DNA from: Christensenellaceae bacterium Phil7
Lineage (GTDB): Bacteria; Bacillota; Clostridia; Christensenellales; CAG-138
Length of the DNA: 64,000 nucleotides
Direction of reading: 5' to 3'
NCBI GenBank assembly: GCA_001940845.1
Contig: MSGV01000023.1
Span: forward strand, 210,312 to 274,311
How positions within the stretch are numbered: position 1 is the stretch's first letter; every line of letters starts with the position of its first letter. Below, one piece after another: positions 1-9,597 of the stretch. The translations under genes and the position numbers were made by a program. The notes below the pieces were generated by a model. The model made no database searches and was not told the DNA's origin. It worked only from the letters and a program-made list of their open reading frames with translations.

Positions 1-1
1 C

Positions 2-499
2 GATGGCTTGCATCCGGCTAATATTGGAGCACTTGTTTCCGGCAAGCCGGCCTTTGCGCCATGTACGCCTTGCAGCATAATGCAGCTCATAAAGAGTACG
101 GGGGTGGATATTACCGGTAAGAATGCCGTTGTTGTTGGGCGCAGCAATGTTGTTGGGCGTCCTGCGGCAATGCTGCTTTTAAAGGAGAATGCTACGGTAA
201 CAATCTGCCACTCCAGAACGAGTGTTCTGAAGGAACATACGCTTAATGCTGATATCCTTGTCGCAGCGGTAGGTGCGCCAAGGCTGATTACCGGCGATAT
301 GGTAAAGCCTGGGGCGGTCGTTATCGATGCAGGAATAAATCGCGAGAACGGCAAGACCGTCGGTGATGTTGATTTCGAATCCGTACAGCATATCGCAGGC
401 TATATCTCGCCTGTGCCCGGTGGCGTTGGACCTGTTACAAGGACAATTCTGCTGATGAATACTCTTGAGGCTTGCGAGCGTTTGCATGGCAGGATATGA
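2..499 (+). CDS. folD: FolD, bifunctional methylenetetrahydrofolate dehydrogenase/cyclohydrolase (5' end outside window)
   Basis: The C-terminal 165 or so residues of FolD, which interconverts 5,10-methylene-THF and 10-formyl-THF in the cytoplasm using NADP. The reading frame is open from base 2, so the start lies upstream of the window. The Rossmann motif GRSNVVGRP, the segment VIDAGIN and the C-terminal signature [11 protein letters not shown] are all visible and are typical of the family. The stop lies inside the first codons of xseA (14-nt overlap), which means translational coupling. The folD-xseA-xseB order is common in Clostridia. Identification is secure; only the N-terminal catalytic part is missing from view. 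Confidence 0.96.
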   Translation, partial: DGLHPANIGALVSGKPAFAPCTPCSIMQLIKSTGVDITGKNAVVVGRSNVVGRPAAMLLLKENATVTICHSRTSVLKEHTLNADILVAAVGAPRLITGDMVKPGAVVIDAGINRENGKTVGDVDFESVQHIAGYISPVPGGVGPVTRTILLMNTLEACERLHGRI

Positions 500-1700
500 T
501 CTTACGTTAAGTGTTTCAAAGCTTAACGACTATGTAAACTCTCTGCTTACGAACGATGTGCGGCTGCGCTCGATCAAGGTTGAGGGTGAGATATCATCGA
601 TGAAGCTGCAATATGGCTCAGGGCATCTGTATTTCACCTTGAAGGATGCAAATGCATCGATACGCTGCGTTATGTTCAAAAGCCGGGCAGCAAGCTTGAA
701 ATTTGAGCCCCGCGATGGCTCTAAGGTGATCGTCAGCGGCAAAGTCGAAATATATTCTCCGAGTGGTCAGTATTCGTTCAATGTGAATTCGATGCATGAA
801 GTAGGAGAAGGAGATATTTTTAAACAGTTCCTTGAAATGCGTGATAAGCTGAATGCGGAGGGATTGTTCGATCAGAAACGAAGTATTCCCAAAATTCCAA
901 AATGCGTTGGTATAATTACAAGTGAATCAGGGGCGGCACTGCACGATATTTTGAATGTGATCTCCCGGAGATTTCCGCATATGGATATAGTGTTTTCTCC
1001 CGCTTTGGTTCAGGGAAAGGATGCACCGCAATCGCTCATAGCTGCGCTCGATGCATTGAATTGCGATAAGCGCGCAGATGTTATCATTATAGGCAGAGGC
1101 GGAGGGAGCTATGATGAGCTTTCTTGCTTTAATGATGAAGCTCTTGCAAGGGCGATTTATAGCAGCGAGATTCCGACCATAAGTGCGGTTGGGCATGAGA
1201 TCGATTATACGATAGCCGATTTTGCTGCAGATTTAAGAGCTCCTACTCCCTCAGCGGCAGCCGAATTATGCGTCCCTGTTTATGATGAGCTTACCGGTAC
1301 AATAAAAGGAATTGGAGAGCAGCTCACAGCATTTATCCGAAATGCTTACAGCATTGCTGCAAAGCATATTGAATATTGCCGCTCATCCACGATAATGCGT
1401 GATCCTGATGCTATGCTTGAAGCACGTCGGCAGAAGCTTTTTGATATGAGAAATTCAATTGAGCACTCATACGAGCTATCCTTTGCATCAAAATGCGCAA
1501 CGCTTGAAAGCAGAATGCTAAGCCTTGAGGCATTAAACCCATGCGCTGTACTGAGCCGTGGCTATGCATTGATAAGGGATGAGAGGGATCACTATATTGA
1601 TTCCTTGTCGAATCTAAATAAGGGCTGCTGTATCAATATCGTCATGAAGGATGGCGAGGCTGCCGCAAGGATTTTAGATACAGTAAAAAATACGAAATGA
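486..1700 (+). CDS. xseA: Exodeoxyribonuclease VII large subunit
   Basis: Large, catalytic subunit of exonuclease VII, which degrades single-stranded DNA in both directions together with XseB. Residues 14-103 form the N-terminal OB-fold ([15 protein letters not shown]). The catalytic domain carries the family motif [10 protein letters not shown] from residue 203, then SAVGHEID and PTPSAAAEL, and ends in a helical region with LSRGYAL. I chose the ATG at 486 (404 aa). An upstream in-frame codon at 465 would add seven residues deeper inside folD. The gene overlaps folD by 14 nt and xseB (or its leader) by an ATGA junction, so the three are co-translated. Confidence 0.96.
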   Translation: MAGYDLTLSVSKLNDYVNSLLTNDVRLRSIKVEGEISSMKLQYGSGHLYFTLKDANASIRCVMFKSRAASLKFEPRDGSKVIVSGKVEIYSPSGQYSFNVNSMHEVGEGDIFKQFLEMRDKLNAEGLFDQKRSIPKIPKCVGIITSESGAALHDILNVISRRFPHMDIVFSPALVQGKDAPQSLIAALDALNCDKRADVIIIGRGGGSYDELSCFNDEALARAIYSSEIPTISAVGHEIDYTIADFAADLRAPTPSAAAELCVPVYDELTGTIKGIGEQLTAFIRNAYSIAAKHIEYCRSSTIMRDPDAMLEARRQKLFDMRNSIEHSYELSFASKCATLESRMLSLEALNPCAVLSRGYALIRDERDHYIDSLSNLNKGCCINIVMKDGEAAARILDTVKNTK

Positions 1701-1720
1701 TGAATAACGGAGATAATAGA

Positions 1721-1918
1721 ATGAATTCTGAACTAAGCTTTGAGCAGGCATCAGCGGAGCTTGATACGATAATTGAAAAGCTAAATTCCGGAAGCACTTC
1801 CCTTGAGGAGATGGTTCAGCTTTATGAGAAAGGAACTGAGCTTGTTAACTACTGTACAAAACTGCTGGATAGCTATCGCGGCAGGATTGAGAAGGTGACG
1901 GTGCAGCATGATGTTTAA
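1721..1918 (+). CDS. xseB: Exodeoxyribonuclease VII small subunit
   Basis: Small helical subunit of exonuclease VII that binds the long helices of XseA. The 65-residue product has the family pattern LSFEQASAELDTIIEKL followed by SLEEMVQLYEKG and a second helix. I prefer the ATG at 1721, which has GGAGA seven bases upstream. An earlier ATG at 1697 overlaps the xseA stop (ATGA) and would add eight residues, so the exact start is uncertain. The 3' end overlaps the next gene, ispA, by 11 nt. Confidence 0.92.
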   Translation: MNSELSFEQASAELDTIIEKLNSGSTSLEEMVQLYEKGTELVNYCTKLLDSYRGRIEKVTVQHDV

Positions 1919-2813
1919 GGATGAGCTTACCTATCGGGAGCTGAATAACAGATATCGCAACATAATTAATGCTTCTTTGGGTGAGGCAATGATGCGCCCT
2001 GATATGCCTGAAACGCTTGCACAAGCCATGAAATATAGCCTTTTGGCTGGAGGGAAGCGAATTCGCCCGTGCCTGACGATAGGGGTTTGTGATATCATGG
2101 GCGGAAATCGCAAGATGGCGATCAAGCTTGCTTGCGGTATTGAAATGATTCATACATATTCTTTGATACATGATGATTTGCCCTGCATGGACGATGATGA
2201 TCTGCGCAGGGGGCAGCCCACCAATCATAAAGTGTTTGGCGAAGGTCAGGCCGTGCTTGCTGGGGACGGGCTTTTAACATATGCATTTCAATATATGCTG
2301 GAAGCCGGCTTGAGCTTCAACAATTCGGGTTATTATCGTGCAATTGCAGAGATAGCAAAGCGTGCCGGTGTATGCGGAATGGTGGCAGGACAGAGCATGG
2401 ATTTGATCGGCGAAACAAAAGGGATTAAAGATGAATCTGAACTTAAATATATTCACCAGCATAAGACTGCGGACATGCTGATTGCAAGCATCCTTGCCGG
2501 AGCATTTTGCGGAAGCACAACGGAAGTTCAGCTCAAGTGCCTGGAAGCATACGGTGGTAAAATAGGTATGCTCTTCCAGATCACAGATGATATTCTTGAT
2601 GCCAGCGGTGATCCGAAGCTCCTTGGCAAATCGGTTCATAAGGATGATGAACATAATAAGCTTACGTATGTGACCATGTATGGCATAGAAAAAGCGAAAA
2701 AGCTTGCCGAGTCCGTCGCAGCTGAAGCGGATAGACTGCTTTTCAATACTTTCGGAGAAAACTGCAAATACCTATATGATACGGTACGTTATATAATCAA
2801 CAGGAGCTGTTAG
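1908..2813 (+). CDS. ispA: Polyprenyl synthetase (farnesyl diphosphate synthase type)
   Basis: Head-to-tail prenyltransferase that condenses IPP with DMAPP/GPP to make farnesyl (or geranylgeranyl) diphosphate. The first Asp-rich motif starts at D89 (DDLPCMDDDD), preceded by IHTYSLIH, which is typical of type II bacterial FPP synthases. The GGKRIRP substrate motif lies at residues 48-54, and the second Asp-rich motif is in FQITDDILD. Length (301 aa) is normal. The gene overlaps xseB and is followed three bases after its stop by dxs, so two MEP/isoprenoid genes are linked here, with ispD and ispF 8 kb downstream. Chain length of the product cannot be settled from sequence alone. Confidence 0.94.
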   Translation: MMFKDELTYRELNNRYRNIINASLGEAMMRPDMPETLAQAMKYSLLAGGKRIRPCLTIGVCDIMGGNRKMAIKLACGIEMIHTYSLIHDDLPCMDDDDLRRGQPTNHKVFGEGQAVLAGDGLLTYAFQYMLEAGLSFNNSGYYRAIAEIAKRAGVCGMVAGQSMDLIGETKGIKDESELKYIHQHKTADMLIASILAGAFCGSTTEVQLKCLEAYGGKIGMLFQITDDILDASGDPKLLGKSVHKDDEHNKLTYVTMYGIEKAKKLAESVAAEADRLLFNTFGENCKYLYDTVRYIINRSC

Positions 2814-2816
2814 ACC

Positions 2817-4694
2817 ATGGAACACGATGATACGCAGCTGCTGAAACGAATACATAGCCCAAATGACTTAAAAGCGTTCAGCAAGCACGAGCTGGATTTG
2901 CTTTCCGAGGAAATCAGAGATCAGCTTGTTTCGATTGTATCTAAAAATGGCGGACATCTCTCATCGAATTTAGGGATAGTTGAGCTGACAATAGCATTAC
3001 ATCTATGCTTCGATTTTTCAAAGGACAGATTGGTATTCGATGTTGGGCATCAAAGCTATGTTCATAAGCTTCTGACCGGAAGGGATCTATCCGGCCTTCG
3101 TCAAAAAGGAGGTATTGCCGGTTTTCCAAAAACAGGTGAAAGCATATATGACGCCTTCAACGTTGGGCATTCAAGCACATCGATATCTGCTGCGCTTGGT
3201 ATGCTCCGCGCATTTCGCATCAATGGTGAATCTGAAAAGCGGGTCGTTGCCGTAATAGGTGATGGTGCGCTGACGGGGGGGCTTGCATACGAGGCTCTCA
3301 ATGATGCCGGTGAAATGGAGCTTCCGCTCATCGTCATTTTAAATGATAATGAGATGTCTATCGGTGGCAGTGTCGGCGGGCTGAGTACGCATTTAACAAA
3401 TATCAGGACCAGCAATGGGTATAAAAGCTTCAAGAAACGCTTTTCAACAAGGCTGAAGAGGATACCGGTCATCGGCAATGCGCTGAGCAATGGACTGGAA
3501 CGGTTAAAGAATAGGATAAAATTCTTTGTTCTTCCGAATGTTATGTTTGAAGAATTGGGCTTTACCTATATGGGCCCCGTGGATGGACATGATATCAGCG
3601 AGCTTGTTACGGCATTGAAACATGCAAAAAATATAAAGGACAAGCCTGTACTCATCCATGCGATCACAAAAAAGGGTAAGGGTTATGTTCCTGCAGAGCA
3701 AAATCCTGAAAAATTTCATGGCATTGGAAAATTTGATTTAAAAACTGGGGAAGCGGCGTCCGCAGAGAATAATTCTAAGGTCTTTGCAGATGAACTTTGT
3801 AAGCTGGCGGAAGGGGATGGACGTATTGTTGCCATAACCGCAGCGATGACGACGGGCACTGGTCTATCGGAATTCAAGAAGCGATTCCCTGATAGGTTCT
3901 TTGATGTTGGCATCGCAGAACAGCATGGAGTCACTATGGCGGCAGGAATGGCTATTGCCGGATTGAGGCCGGTATTTGCCGTCTATTCTACGTTTCTTCA
4001 ACGCGGCTACGATCAATTGATCCATGATGTGTGCCTGCAAAATCTGCCGGTTGTTTTTGGCATAGATCGAGCAGGGCTTGTCGGCGCGGATGGCGAAACC
4101 CATCAGGGTGTTTATGATATAGCGTATTTTTCAACGCTGCCAAACGGCTTTATGCTATTTTCTCCATCATCCGTAGAAGAGCTGCGCGCAATGCTGGATT
4201 ATGCCATTACGTTGGATCATCCTGCGGCCATACGCTACAACCGCGGATTGCTTCCAAGCCGTAAGCTGAATACTGAATATGCGCTCGATGAATGGGAATT
4301 GATCTCTGAATCCATTAAGCCCATAACAATAGTTGCGGCAGGCCGACTTCTCGATCGTGTTATAAAGCTTATGACATGCGATGCAAAACTATCCAAGCTT
4401 GATATTGGAATTGTGAATGCAAGGCTGCTCTGTCCCATTGAGGAGAGGCATATAAGCATGCTTAAGGATGCGAGGAAGATAATAACCATTGAAGATGGCA
4501 ATCTGGATACAGGCTTTGGCGCACAGGTCGCTCGATGCATAGCCTCAAGGCAGGACTCTGCAATGGTTGTTAATCTTGGCGTTCCAAATATTCCGATTGA
4601 GGCTGCAAGCATTGCCGAGCAGGATGATTTCTGCGGATTATCCGAAGAAAAGCTGAGGGATGTTATACTAAGAATAGCCGGCAAAATAGAATGA
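2817..4694 (+). CDS. dxs: 1-deoxy-D-xylulose-5-phosphate synthase
   Basis: Thiamine-diphosphate enzyme that joins pyruvate and glyceraldehyde 3-phosphate, the first step of the MEP isoprenoid pathway. Family signs are the early HLSSNLG segment, GHQSYVHKLLTGR, the ThDP site GDGALTGG near residue 148, and the pyrimidine-domain motif AEQHGVTMAAG near residue 368. At 625 aa it is full length with all three domains. AGGAG lies ten bases upstream of the ATG, inside the end of ispA. Downstream, tlyA starts within 20 bases of the stop. Confidence 0.96.
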   Translation: MEHDDTQLLKRIHSPNDLKAFSKHELDLLSEEIRDQLVSIVSKNGGHLSSNLGIVELTIALHLCFDFSKDRLVFDVGHQSYVHKLLTGRDLSGLRQKGGIAGFPKTGESIYDAFNVGHSSTSISAALGMLRAFRINGESEKRVVAVIGDGALTGGLAYEALNDAGEMELPLIVILNDNEMSIGGSVGGLSTHLTNIRTSNGYKSFKKRFSTRLKRIPVIGNALSNGLERLKNRIKFFVLPNVMFEELGFTYMGPVDGHDISELVTALKHAKNIKDKPVLIHAITKKGKGYVPAEQNPEKFHGIGKFDLKTGEAASAENNSKVFADELCKLAEGDGRIVAITAAMTTGTGLSEFKKRFPDRFFDVGIAEQHGVTMAAGMAIAGLRPVFAVYSTFLQRGYDQLIHDVCLQNLPVVFGIDRAGLVGADGETHQGVYDIAYFSTLPNGFMLFSPSSVEELRAMLDYAITLDHPAAIRYNRGLLPSRKLNTEYALDEWELISESIKPITIVAAGRLLDRVIKLMTCDAKLSKLDIGIVNARLLCPIEERHISMLKDARKIITIEDGNLDTGFGAQVARCIASRQDSAMVVNLGVPNIPIEAASIAEQDDFCGLSEEKLRDVILRIAGKIE

Positions 4695-4712
4695 ATCTAA
4701 TTGGAGGTAAAT

Positions 4713-5516
4713 TTGGCACAAAGAATAGATAGTGCGATGGTTGAGCTTGGCTTGGCACAGAGCCGCGAAAGGGCTAAAGCACTGATTATGGAAGGCGTCG
4801 TACTGTTGGATGGAATCAAGGTTCAAAAAGCAAGTGATACCTTCCGGGAGGGGCAGACCATAGCTATAAAGGAAAACCCAATACCATTTGTCAGCCGGGG
4901 AGGTTTGAAGCTTCAAAAAGCGATCGATCAATATGATATCATGCTTGATGATAGAGTCTGCATAGATGTAGGAGCATCTACAGGCGGATTTACCGATTGT
5001 ATGCTGCTTCACGGAGCTAAAAAGGTCTATGCGGTTGATGTTGGCTATGGTCAATTGGATTGGAAGCTCAGGAACGATGACCGCGTGATATGTATGGAAC
5101 GCCATAATGCAAGGCTTATGGAGCCGGGTTGGTTTGTTGAATCCCCGTCCTTTGCATCCGTGGACGTATCCTTTATATCCATAAAACTCATAATTCCAAG
5201 GCTTCATGAATGCTTATCGAAAACAGGCGAAGCAGTAATACTTGTCAAGCCACAGTTTGAAGCGGGCCGCAGCAAGGTCGGAAAGAATGGCGTTGTGCGT
5301 GATGCATCCACCCACGAGGATGTTTTGAAGGATGCAATTGCATTTGCTGTGCTGAGTGGATTCGGAATAAAAGCAGTGGACTTTTCCCCTATAACAGGGC
5401 CAAAGGGAAACATTGAATTCCTGCTTTATATCTCAAAATTTGATGGTGAGCAAGATTCAGAGGCAACGGTTGAGCAAGCGAAACGGGTCGTTATGAGTGC
5501 TCATGCCAATTTGTAA
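4713..5516 (+). CDS. tlyA: TlyA family rRNA (cytidine-2'-O)-methyltransferase
   Basis: S4 RNA-binding domain (residues 1-60, QRIDSAMVELGLAQSRERA) fused to an FtsJ-type SAM methyltransferase domain with the motif CIDVGASTGGFTDCML. Characterised TlyA proteins 2'-O-methylate rRNA, and older annotations call the family haemolysin A. I chose the TTG at 4713 because GGAGG (4703-4707) sits five bases upstream. A TTG at 4701 would place the Shine-Dalgarno inside the gene. Product 267 aa. It lies between dxs and nadK, its standard place in Clostridia and Bacilli. The substrate nucleotide is inferred from the family. Confidence 0.9.
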   Translation: MAQRIDSAMVELGLAQSRERAKALIMEGVVLLDGIKVQKASDTFREGQTIAIKENPIPFVSRGGLKLQKAIDQYDIMLDDRVCIDVGASTGGFTDCMLLHGAKKVYAVDVGYGQLDWKLRNDDRVICMERHNARLMEPGWFVESPSFASVDVSFISIKLIIPRLHECLSKTGEAVILVKPQFEAGRSKVGKNGVVRDASTHEDVLKDAIAFAVLSGFGIKAVDFSPITGPKGNIEFLLYISKFDGEQDSEATVEQAKRVVMSAHANL

Positions 5517-5531
5517 TGAGGAAACTTATAT

Positions 5532-6347
5532 ATGAATGAAAAGCTATACTTCTATGCAAATATGACCAAGCCCAATGCGAGTGATGTACTGCTAAAAGCG
5601 CTAGATGCCGGAGAACAGGCCGGTTTTGAATGCTATGCATTTGAAACCGGAGCTGAGATGTATGCCAGATCTGCCGAAGAGCCCCCCAAGTGCATTGTTA
5701 CCATAGGCGGTGATGGCACAATCCTTCGCACGGCCGCACATCAATTGAATGGGAAAAATGCTGTTTCCGTTCCTATTCTGGGTATCGATCTTGGTAAAGT
5801 CGGATTCTATAACGAGGTAGGAATCGATGATTTCCCGCCTGCACTTCAGAGATTAAAAAATGATGACTTTTATATTGAGACAAAAACCACCCTCAATTGC
5901 ACCATACATACAGGGGAAAGCTTCACATGCTTGAATGACTTCCTTGTATTTAAAAACAGCTTTTCATCCGTTACACATATTGAGGAAAGTATTGATGGAG
6001 TGGATATTGGAACTGTGCGCGGAGATGGAATAGTTATAAGCTCTGCCGCAGGTTCAACGGGTTACTCAATTTCCGCAGGTGGTCCTGTAGTTGCTCCAAA
6101 CCTGGATGTCATTCTATTGACGCCAATATGTCCGCACTCCCTTACATCACGCCCAATAGTTGCTTCTTTCGATTCAATAATAAAGGTTAAGGTGTTGAGT
6201 GAATGCTTTTTAAGCGGCGATGGAATTCAATTGATGACATTGCCAACCGGAATGGAGCTATCGGTGACCAGATCACCTCAAAAGGTTCAATTCATCAGAC
6301 TTGGAGAGCGAAATGTATTTGCTTTGATCAGAGAAAAGCTCGCTTGA
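5532..6347 (+). CDS. nadK: NAD kinase
   Basis: Phosphorylates NAD to NADP in the cytoplasm. The GGDGT nucleotide-binding motif is at residues 59-63, followed by the conserved region GIDLGKVGFYNE and the NAD-binding signature SAAGSTGYSISAGGP, then LTPICPHSLTSRP. Length (271 aa) is normal. It starts 15 bases after tlyA with a GAGGAAA ribosome site. In many relatives argR sits between nadK and recN; here only 25 bases separate them, so argR is absent from this locus. Confidence 0.95.
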   Translation: MNEKLYFYANMTKPNASDVLLKALDAGEQAGFECYAFETGAEMYARSAEEPPKCIVTIGGDGTILRTAAHQLNGKNAVSVPILGIDLGKVGFYNEVGIDDFPPALQRLKNDDFYIETKTTLNCTIHTGESFTCLNDFLVFKNSFSSVTHIEESIDGVDIGTVRGDGIVISSAAGSTGYSISAGGPVVAPNLDVILLTPICPHSLTSRPIVASFDSIIKVKVLSECFLSGDGIQLMTLPTGMELSVTRSPQKVQFIRLGERNVFALIREKLA

Positions 6348-6372
6348 TCCGTATTTTGAAACGAGGTATCAG

Positions 6373-8064
6373 ATGCTAGAAAGACTGCTTATCAAGAATA
6401 TTGCACTTATTTCATCGCTCGATATTGAGCTTAACAAGGGTCTAAATGTATTGACCGGCGAAACAGGGGCAGGTAAATCAATAATAATCGATAGCGTTAA
6501 CCTTGTTTTAGGGGAGAGAGCCAGCAAGGAGCTGATTGCAAGCAATCAACAGAAGGCAAGGGTTGAAGCGGTATTTTCCATCAGCAAAAATGCTGCTGTC
6601 AAGCAGCTCTTAGCGGAGAGCGGCTTGTATTCCGAAGATGATGAACTTATTCTTATGCGCGAAATAACATCGTCCGGCAAAAGTCTTTGCAGGATCAATG
6701 GCGAGATGGTTCCATTGGCGACCTTACATTCGATAGCGGATTCGCTTGTGGATATCCATGGACAGCATGCTCACCAGAGCCTGCTTGATCCTAAAAAGCA
6801 CATGAATATAGTTGATGAATTCAATGCAAAGGATATCATTCCGGTTCGCAGCAGAGTTGGTGAGCTTTATCGAGCCTATAGCGAAATCTATCATAGGCTG
6901 AATTCAGGTTTTGTTTCAGCGGCCGAACGCGAACGCCGCATAGACATCCTATCTTATCAGATAAACGAAATCGAAGCTGCCGGACTTTCCGTATCCGAAG
7001 AAAAGGATATAACGGAAGAGTTGGCAATGCTCAGCAATGCGGAACGCATAAGCACCTCTTTGGAAACGAGCATAGAACTCCTGTCTGGGGAACGAGGTGC
7101 GCTGGATGGGCTGAGAAGAGCTGTGGATGCCATATCAAGAATTGCTGATTTTTCCAAACAATACAGTTCTATTCATTCCAACCTTGACAGTTTATATTAC
7201 GAATTGGAGGATACGGCATTTCAGCTTCGTGATCTTGGCTACAGCTTTGAATTTTCGCCCGAGCGGCTGAATGAGCTTGAAACCAGACTCGACTACATCA
7301 ATGCGCTCAAGCGAAAATATGGCGGCAGCGTCGAAGCAGTGCTTGAATTCATGCAGGAATGTAAAAATGAGTTGAATGAATTGAGCACTTCGGATGAGCT
7401 GCGAGAAAAACTTAAATCGGAGTTGGAAAGGCTTGAAAAGGAATATTTTGATACCTCTGAATTGCTCACCAAGCTTCGAATGGAAGCTTCCGAACGACTT
7501 TCGATAAAGGTGACCGAACAGCTGCACGATCTTGGAATGGTCAAGGCTCGATTTGTAGCTCGAAATACAGGTACGAGGGGAAAAGTACAGCTAAACGGCA
7601 ATGATAATATCGAATTCATGCTCTCTGCAAATGCAGGTGAACCATGCAGACCGCTTTCAAAAGTTGCATCCGGAGGTGAAATATCCAGAATCATGCTCGC
7701 AATAAAAACAGTCTGTGCCGAAGCGGATGCGATTCCAACATTGATTTTTGATGAAATCGATACCGGCATAAGCGGAGTTACCGCCGTTAAGGTAGGCGAA
7801 AAGATGACGAGAATTGCAGGGACGCACCAAGTAATCTGCATAACTCATTTGCCGCAAATAGCTGCTTTTGCCGATACACATCTCTTGGTTGAAAAAAAGA
7901 CGATCGATGACGTGACTCATTCCACTTTAAGGGAGCTTACGAAAGCTGAACAAAAAATGGAGCTGGCTCGAATCATGGGCTCTGTTGATGCGGATGAATC
8001 GGCCGTGAAATATGCTGAACAACTCATAAGGGCATCGGATAAATTTAAAAATGGCATAAATTGA
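6373..8064 (+). CDS. recN: DNA repair protein RecN
   Basis: SMC-like ATPase that acts early in double-strand break repair. Walker A GETGAGKS is at residues 29-36. A long helical, coiled-coil middle part follows. The C-terminal lobe carries the ABC signature KVASGGEISR and Walker B with TLIFDEIDTGISG near residue 456. 563 aa is the normal length. GAGGT precedes the ATG by five bases. It is the next-to-last gene of the folD-to-spoIVB run. Confidence 0.96.
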   Translation: MLERLLIKNIALISSLDIELNKGLNVLTGETGAGKSIIIDSVNLVLGERASKELIASNQQKARVEAVFSISKNAAVKQLLAESGLYSEDDELILMREITSSGKSLCRINGEMVPLATLHSIADSLVDIHGQHAHQSLLDPKKHMNIVDEFNAKDIIPVRSRVGELYRAYSEIYHRLNSGFVSAAERERRIDILSYQINEIEAAGLSVSEEKDITEELAMLSNAERISTSLETSIELLSGERGALDGLRRAVDAISRIADFSKQYSSIHSNLDSLYYELEDTAFQLRDLGYSFEFSPERLNELETRLDYINALKRKYGGSVEAVLEFMQECKNELNELSTSDELREKLKSELERLEKEYFDTSELLTKLRMEASERLSIKVTEQLHDLGMVKARFVARNTGTRGKVQLNGNDNIEFMLSANAGEPCRPLSKVASGGEISRIMLAIKTVCAEADAIPTLIFDEIDTGISGVTAVKVGEKMTRIAGTHQVICITHLPQIAAFADTHLLVEKKTIDDVTHSTLRELTKAEQKMELARIMGSVDADESAVKYAEQLIRASDKFKNGIN

Positions 8065-8088
8065 TAATTTTATGCGATTACCATAATA
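8061..8088 (+). promoter_or_regulatory. Possible forespore-type promoter before spoIVB
   Basis: TTGATA (8061-8066) and CATAATA (8082-8088) with a 15-base spacer lie just after the recN stop. CATAATA fits the CATnnTA -10 pattern of forespore sigma factors (SigF/SigG), which drive spoIVB in Bacillus. The -35 match is poor, so this is a tentative call. Confidence 0.25.
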
Positions 8089-8152
8089 CGACCGGAATAT
8101 TTGCCTTTGCGTCGGTTAAAGCTAATCTCGTTAAATTATTATGGCGAGGTGA

Positions 8153-9388
8153 ATGATGCAAGGGCATTCTTTACGTTCAATCGGTATATTCAAATATTTG
8201 GGGCTGTTTCTGGCGGCAGCTATCTGCATTTTAAATTTTACTCCCGAAATGCAAAATGTACGTTCGCTTCCGACGGCATTTTTTGCCGAAAGCGATGAAG
8301 AGCTTGATGCTATTTTATCTCATTTTTCTGATGGCTATAGCTGCCGTATGGCTGTTTCAAATACGCAAAACGAAAATCTCTCCGATAAGTATATCTCCGT
8401 TCGGTTATTTGGAATATTTGAACTCAAGACAATCCCGGTGTATGTTGGTGAAAGAAGGTCGGTTCATCCATGCGGCGACGCAATAGGGATATCTATGCGT
8501 ACAAAGGGCTTGTTAGTAGTGGGGAATGGAACCTTTCTTAATAGCGAAGGTAAAAAATGCAGTCCGTCCGCCGATGCAGGACTGCATCCCGGAGATGTTA
8601 TACTAAGCGTGAATGATGCGGAGGTAAATACATCTGATGAGCTACAATCGGCAATAGAAGCCTCGTCAAATACTGTAAAGATCGTCATCGAGCGCGATTC
8701 GAAGCTTGATACTATCATGGTTAACCCGATCATTTCCTCCGATGGAGAGCTGAAAATCGGGGCATGGGTCAGGGATAGCACGGTAGGTATCGGTACGCTT
8801 TCCTTTTTTGATCCGCAAACAGGCTATACCGCAGCATTGGGGCATGCTGTTATCGATATGGATACCGGCAAAGTGATAAAGGTTCGCTCCGGTGAAATGC
8901 GCAGAGCAAATATAGTCGGTATAAAAAAAGGAAAGATCGGATCTCCTGGAGAGCTTCAGGGCAGTTTTGATAATGGATGCGAATTGATAAGCAGCATATT
9001 GGGCAATGATGAGCTTGGTATCCGCGGTATGTTGAATGAAGAAGCGCTGGATAAAGCATCCGATTATGCCATACCCGTGGCCTTTCCAAGTGAAGTCCAA
9101 AAAGGAGATGCGTATATATTGACAGCCATTGATGGCAACGGTGTGAAACAATATAGCTGTAAAATTATAAAAACAATCTCCCAATCCGAACCGGATCAAA
9201 AGGGCATGATAATCGAGATCACGGATAAGGCTTTATTGGAAAGTTCAGGCGGCATTGTTCAAGGGATGTCAGGGAGTCCGATCATTCAAAATGGATGTCT
9301 GGTGGGAGTCACTACCCATGTCTTTGTTAATGATCCAAGCAAGGGATATGCCGTTTATGCATATTGGATGCTGGATAGGGAGCAATAG
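8153..9388 (+). CDS. spoIVB: SpoIVB, stage IV sporulation S55 serine peptidase
   Basis: Forespore-made peptidase secreted into the intermembrane space, where in Bacillus subtilis it cleaves SpoIVFA and so triggers SigK activation. A membrane/signal segment lies near residues 15-29. A PDZ domain follows (about 115-185, with SADAGLHPGDVILSVN). The S55 peptidase domain has the catalytic His in LGHAVID (H231) and the nucleophile in GMSGSP (S373). Length 411 aa matches the family. A second ATG at 8156 has better spacing from GAGG (8146-8149), so the start may be one codon later. The usual downstream neighbour spo0A is not here; a terminator and an unrelated lipoprotein gene follow. Confidence 0.94.
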   Translation: MMQGHSLRSIGIFKYLGLFLAAAICILNFTPEMQNVRSLPTAFFAESDEELDAILSHFSDGYSCRMAVSNTQNENLSDKYISVRLFGIFELKTIPVYVGERRSVHPCGDAIGISMRTKGLLVVGNGTFLNSEGKKCSPSADAGLHPGDVILSVNDAEVNTSDELQSAIEASSNTVKIVIERDSKLDTIMVNPIISSDGELKIGAWVRDSTVGIGTLSFFDPQTGYTAALGHAVIDMDTGKVIKVRSGEMRRANIVGIKKGKIGSPGELQGSFDNGCELISSILGNDELGIRGMLNEEALDKASDYAIPVAFPSEVQKGDAYILTAIDGNGVKQYSCKIIKTISQSEPDQKGMIIEITDKALLESSGGIVQGMSGSPIIQNGCLVGVTTHVFVNDPSKGYAVYAYWMLDREQ

Positions 9389-9449
9389 AAAGTGATACGG
9401 CAGCATCATAGCCGAAACAATTCAGATATCAAATCATTTTTTTCGAAAT

Positions 9450-9473
9450 GGGGCGTCACGCCCCGCTTTTTTA
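9450..9473 (+). terminator. Rho-independent terminator after spoIVB
   Basis: GGGGCG-TCA-CGCCCC hairpin (9450-9464), a perfect six-base-pair GC stem with a three-base loop, followed two bases later by six T residues. It closes the folD-spoIVB transcription unit. Confidence 0.88.
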
Positions 9474-9556
9474 TTAAATAGAATTAAATCCATTTGGCTT
9501 GAACCAATCTACAAACTATTTTGAATCAAAGGATGGCGTGATTGATCTTTTTATGG

Positions 9557-9562
9557 TATAAT
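9557..9562 (+). promoter_or_regulatory. TATAAT -10 box before the PrsA-like gene
   Basis: A perfect TATAAT lies 35 bases before the ATG at 9598 and after the spoIVB terminator. No good -35 is present at 17 bases, so the promoter is only partly supported. Confidence 0.45.
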
Positions 9563-9597
9563 CAAATGGATAATTTACACAATAAGAAGGGTGGAAT

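Noticed and set aside
4668..5207. Antisense open frame of 179 residues over tlyA
   Set aside because: Lies on the opposite strand of a well-supported gene, with no ribosome site and no family features.
8666..9199. Antisense open frame of 177 residues over spoIVB
   Set aside because: A shadow of the spoIVB codon pattern; composition unlike a protein and no start signal.
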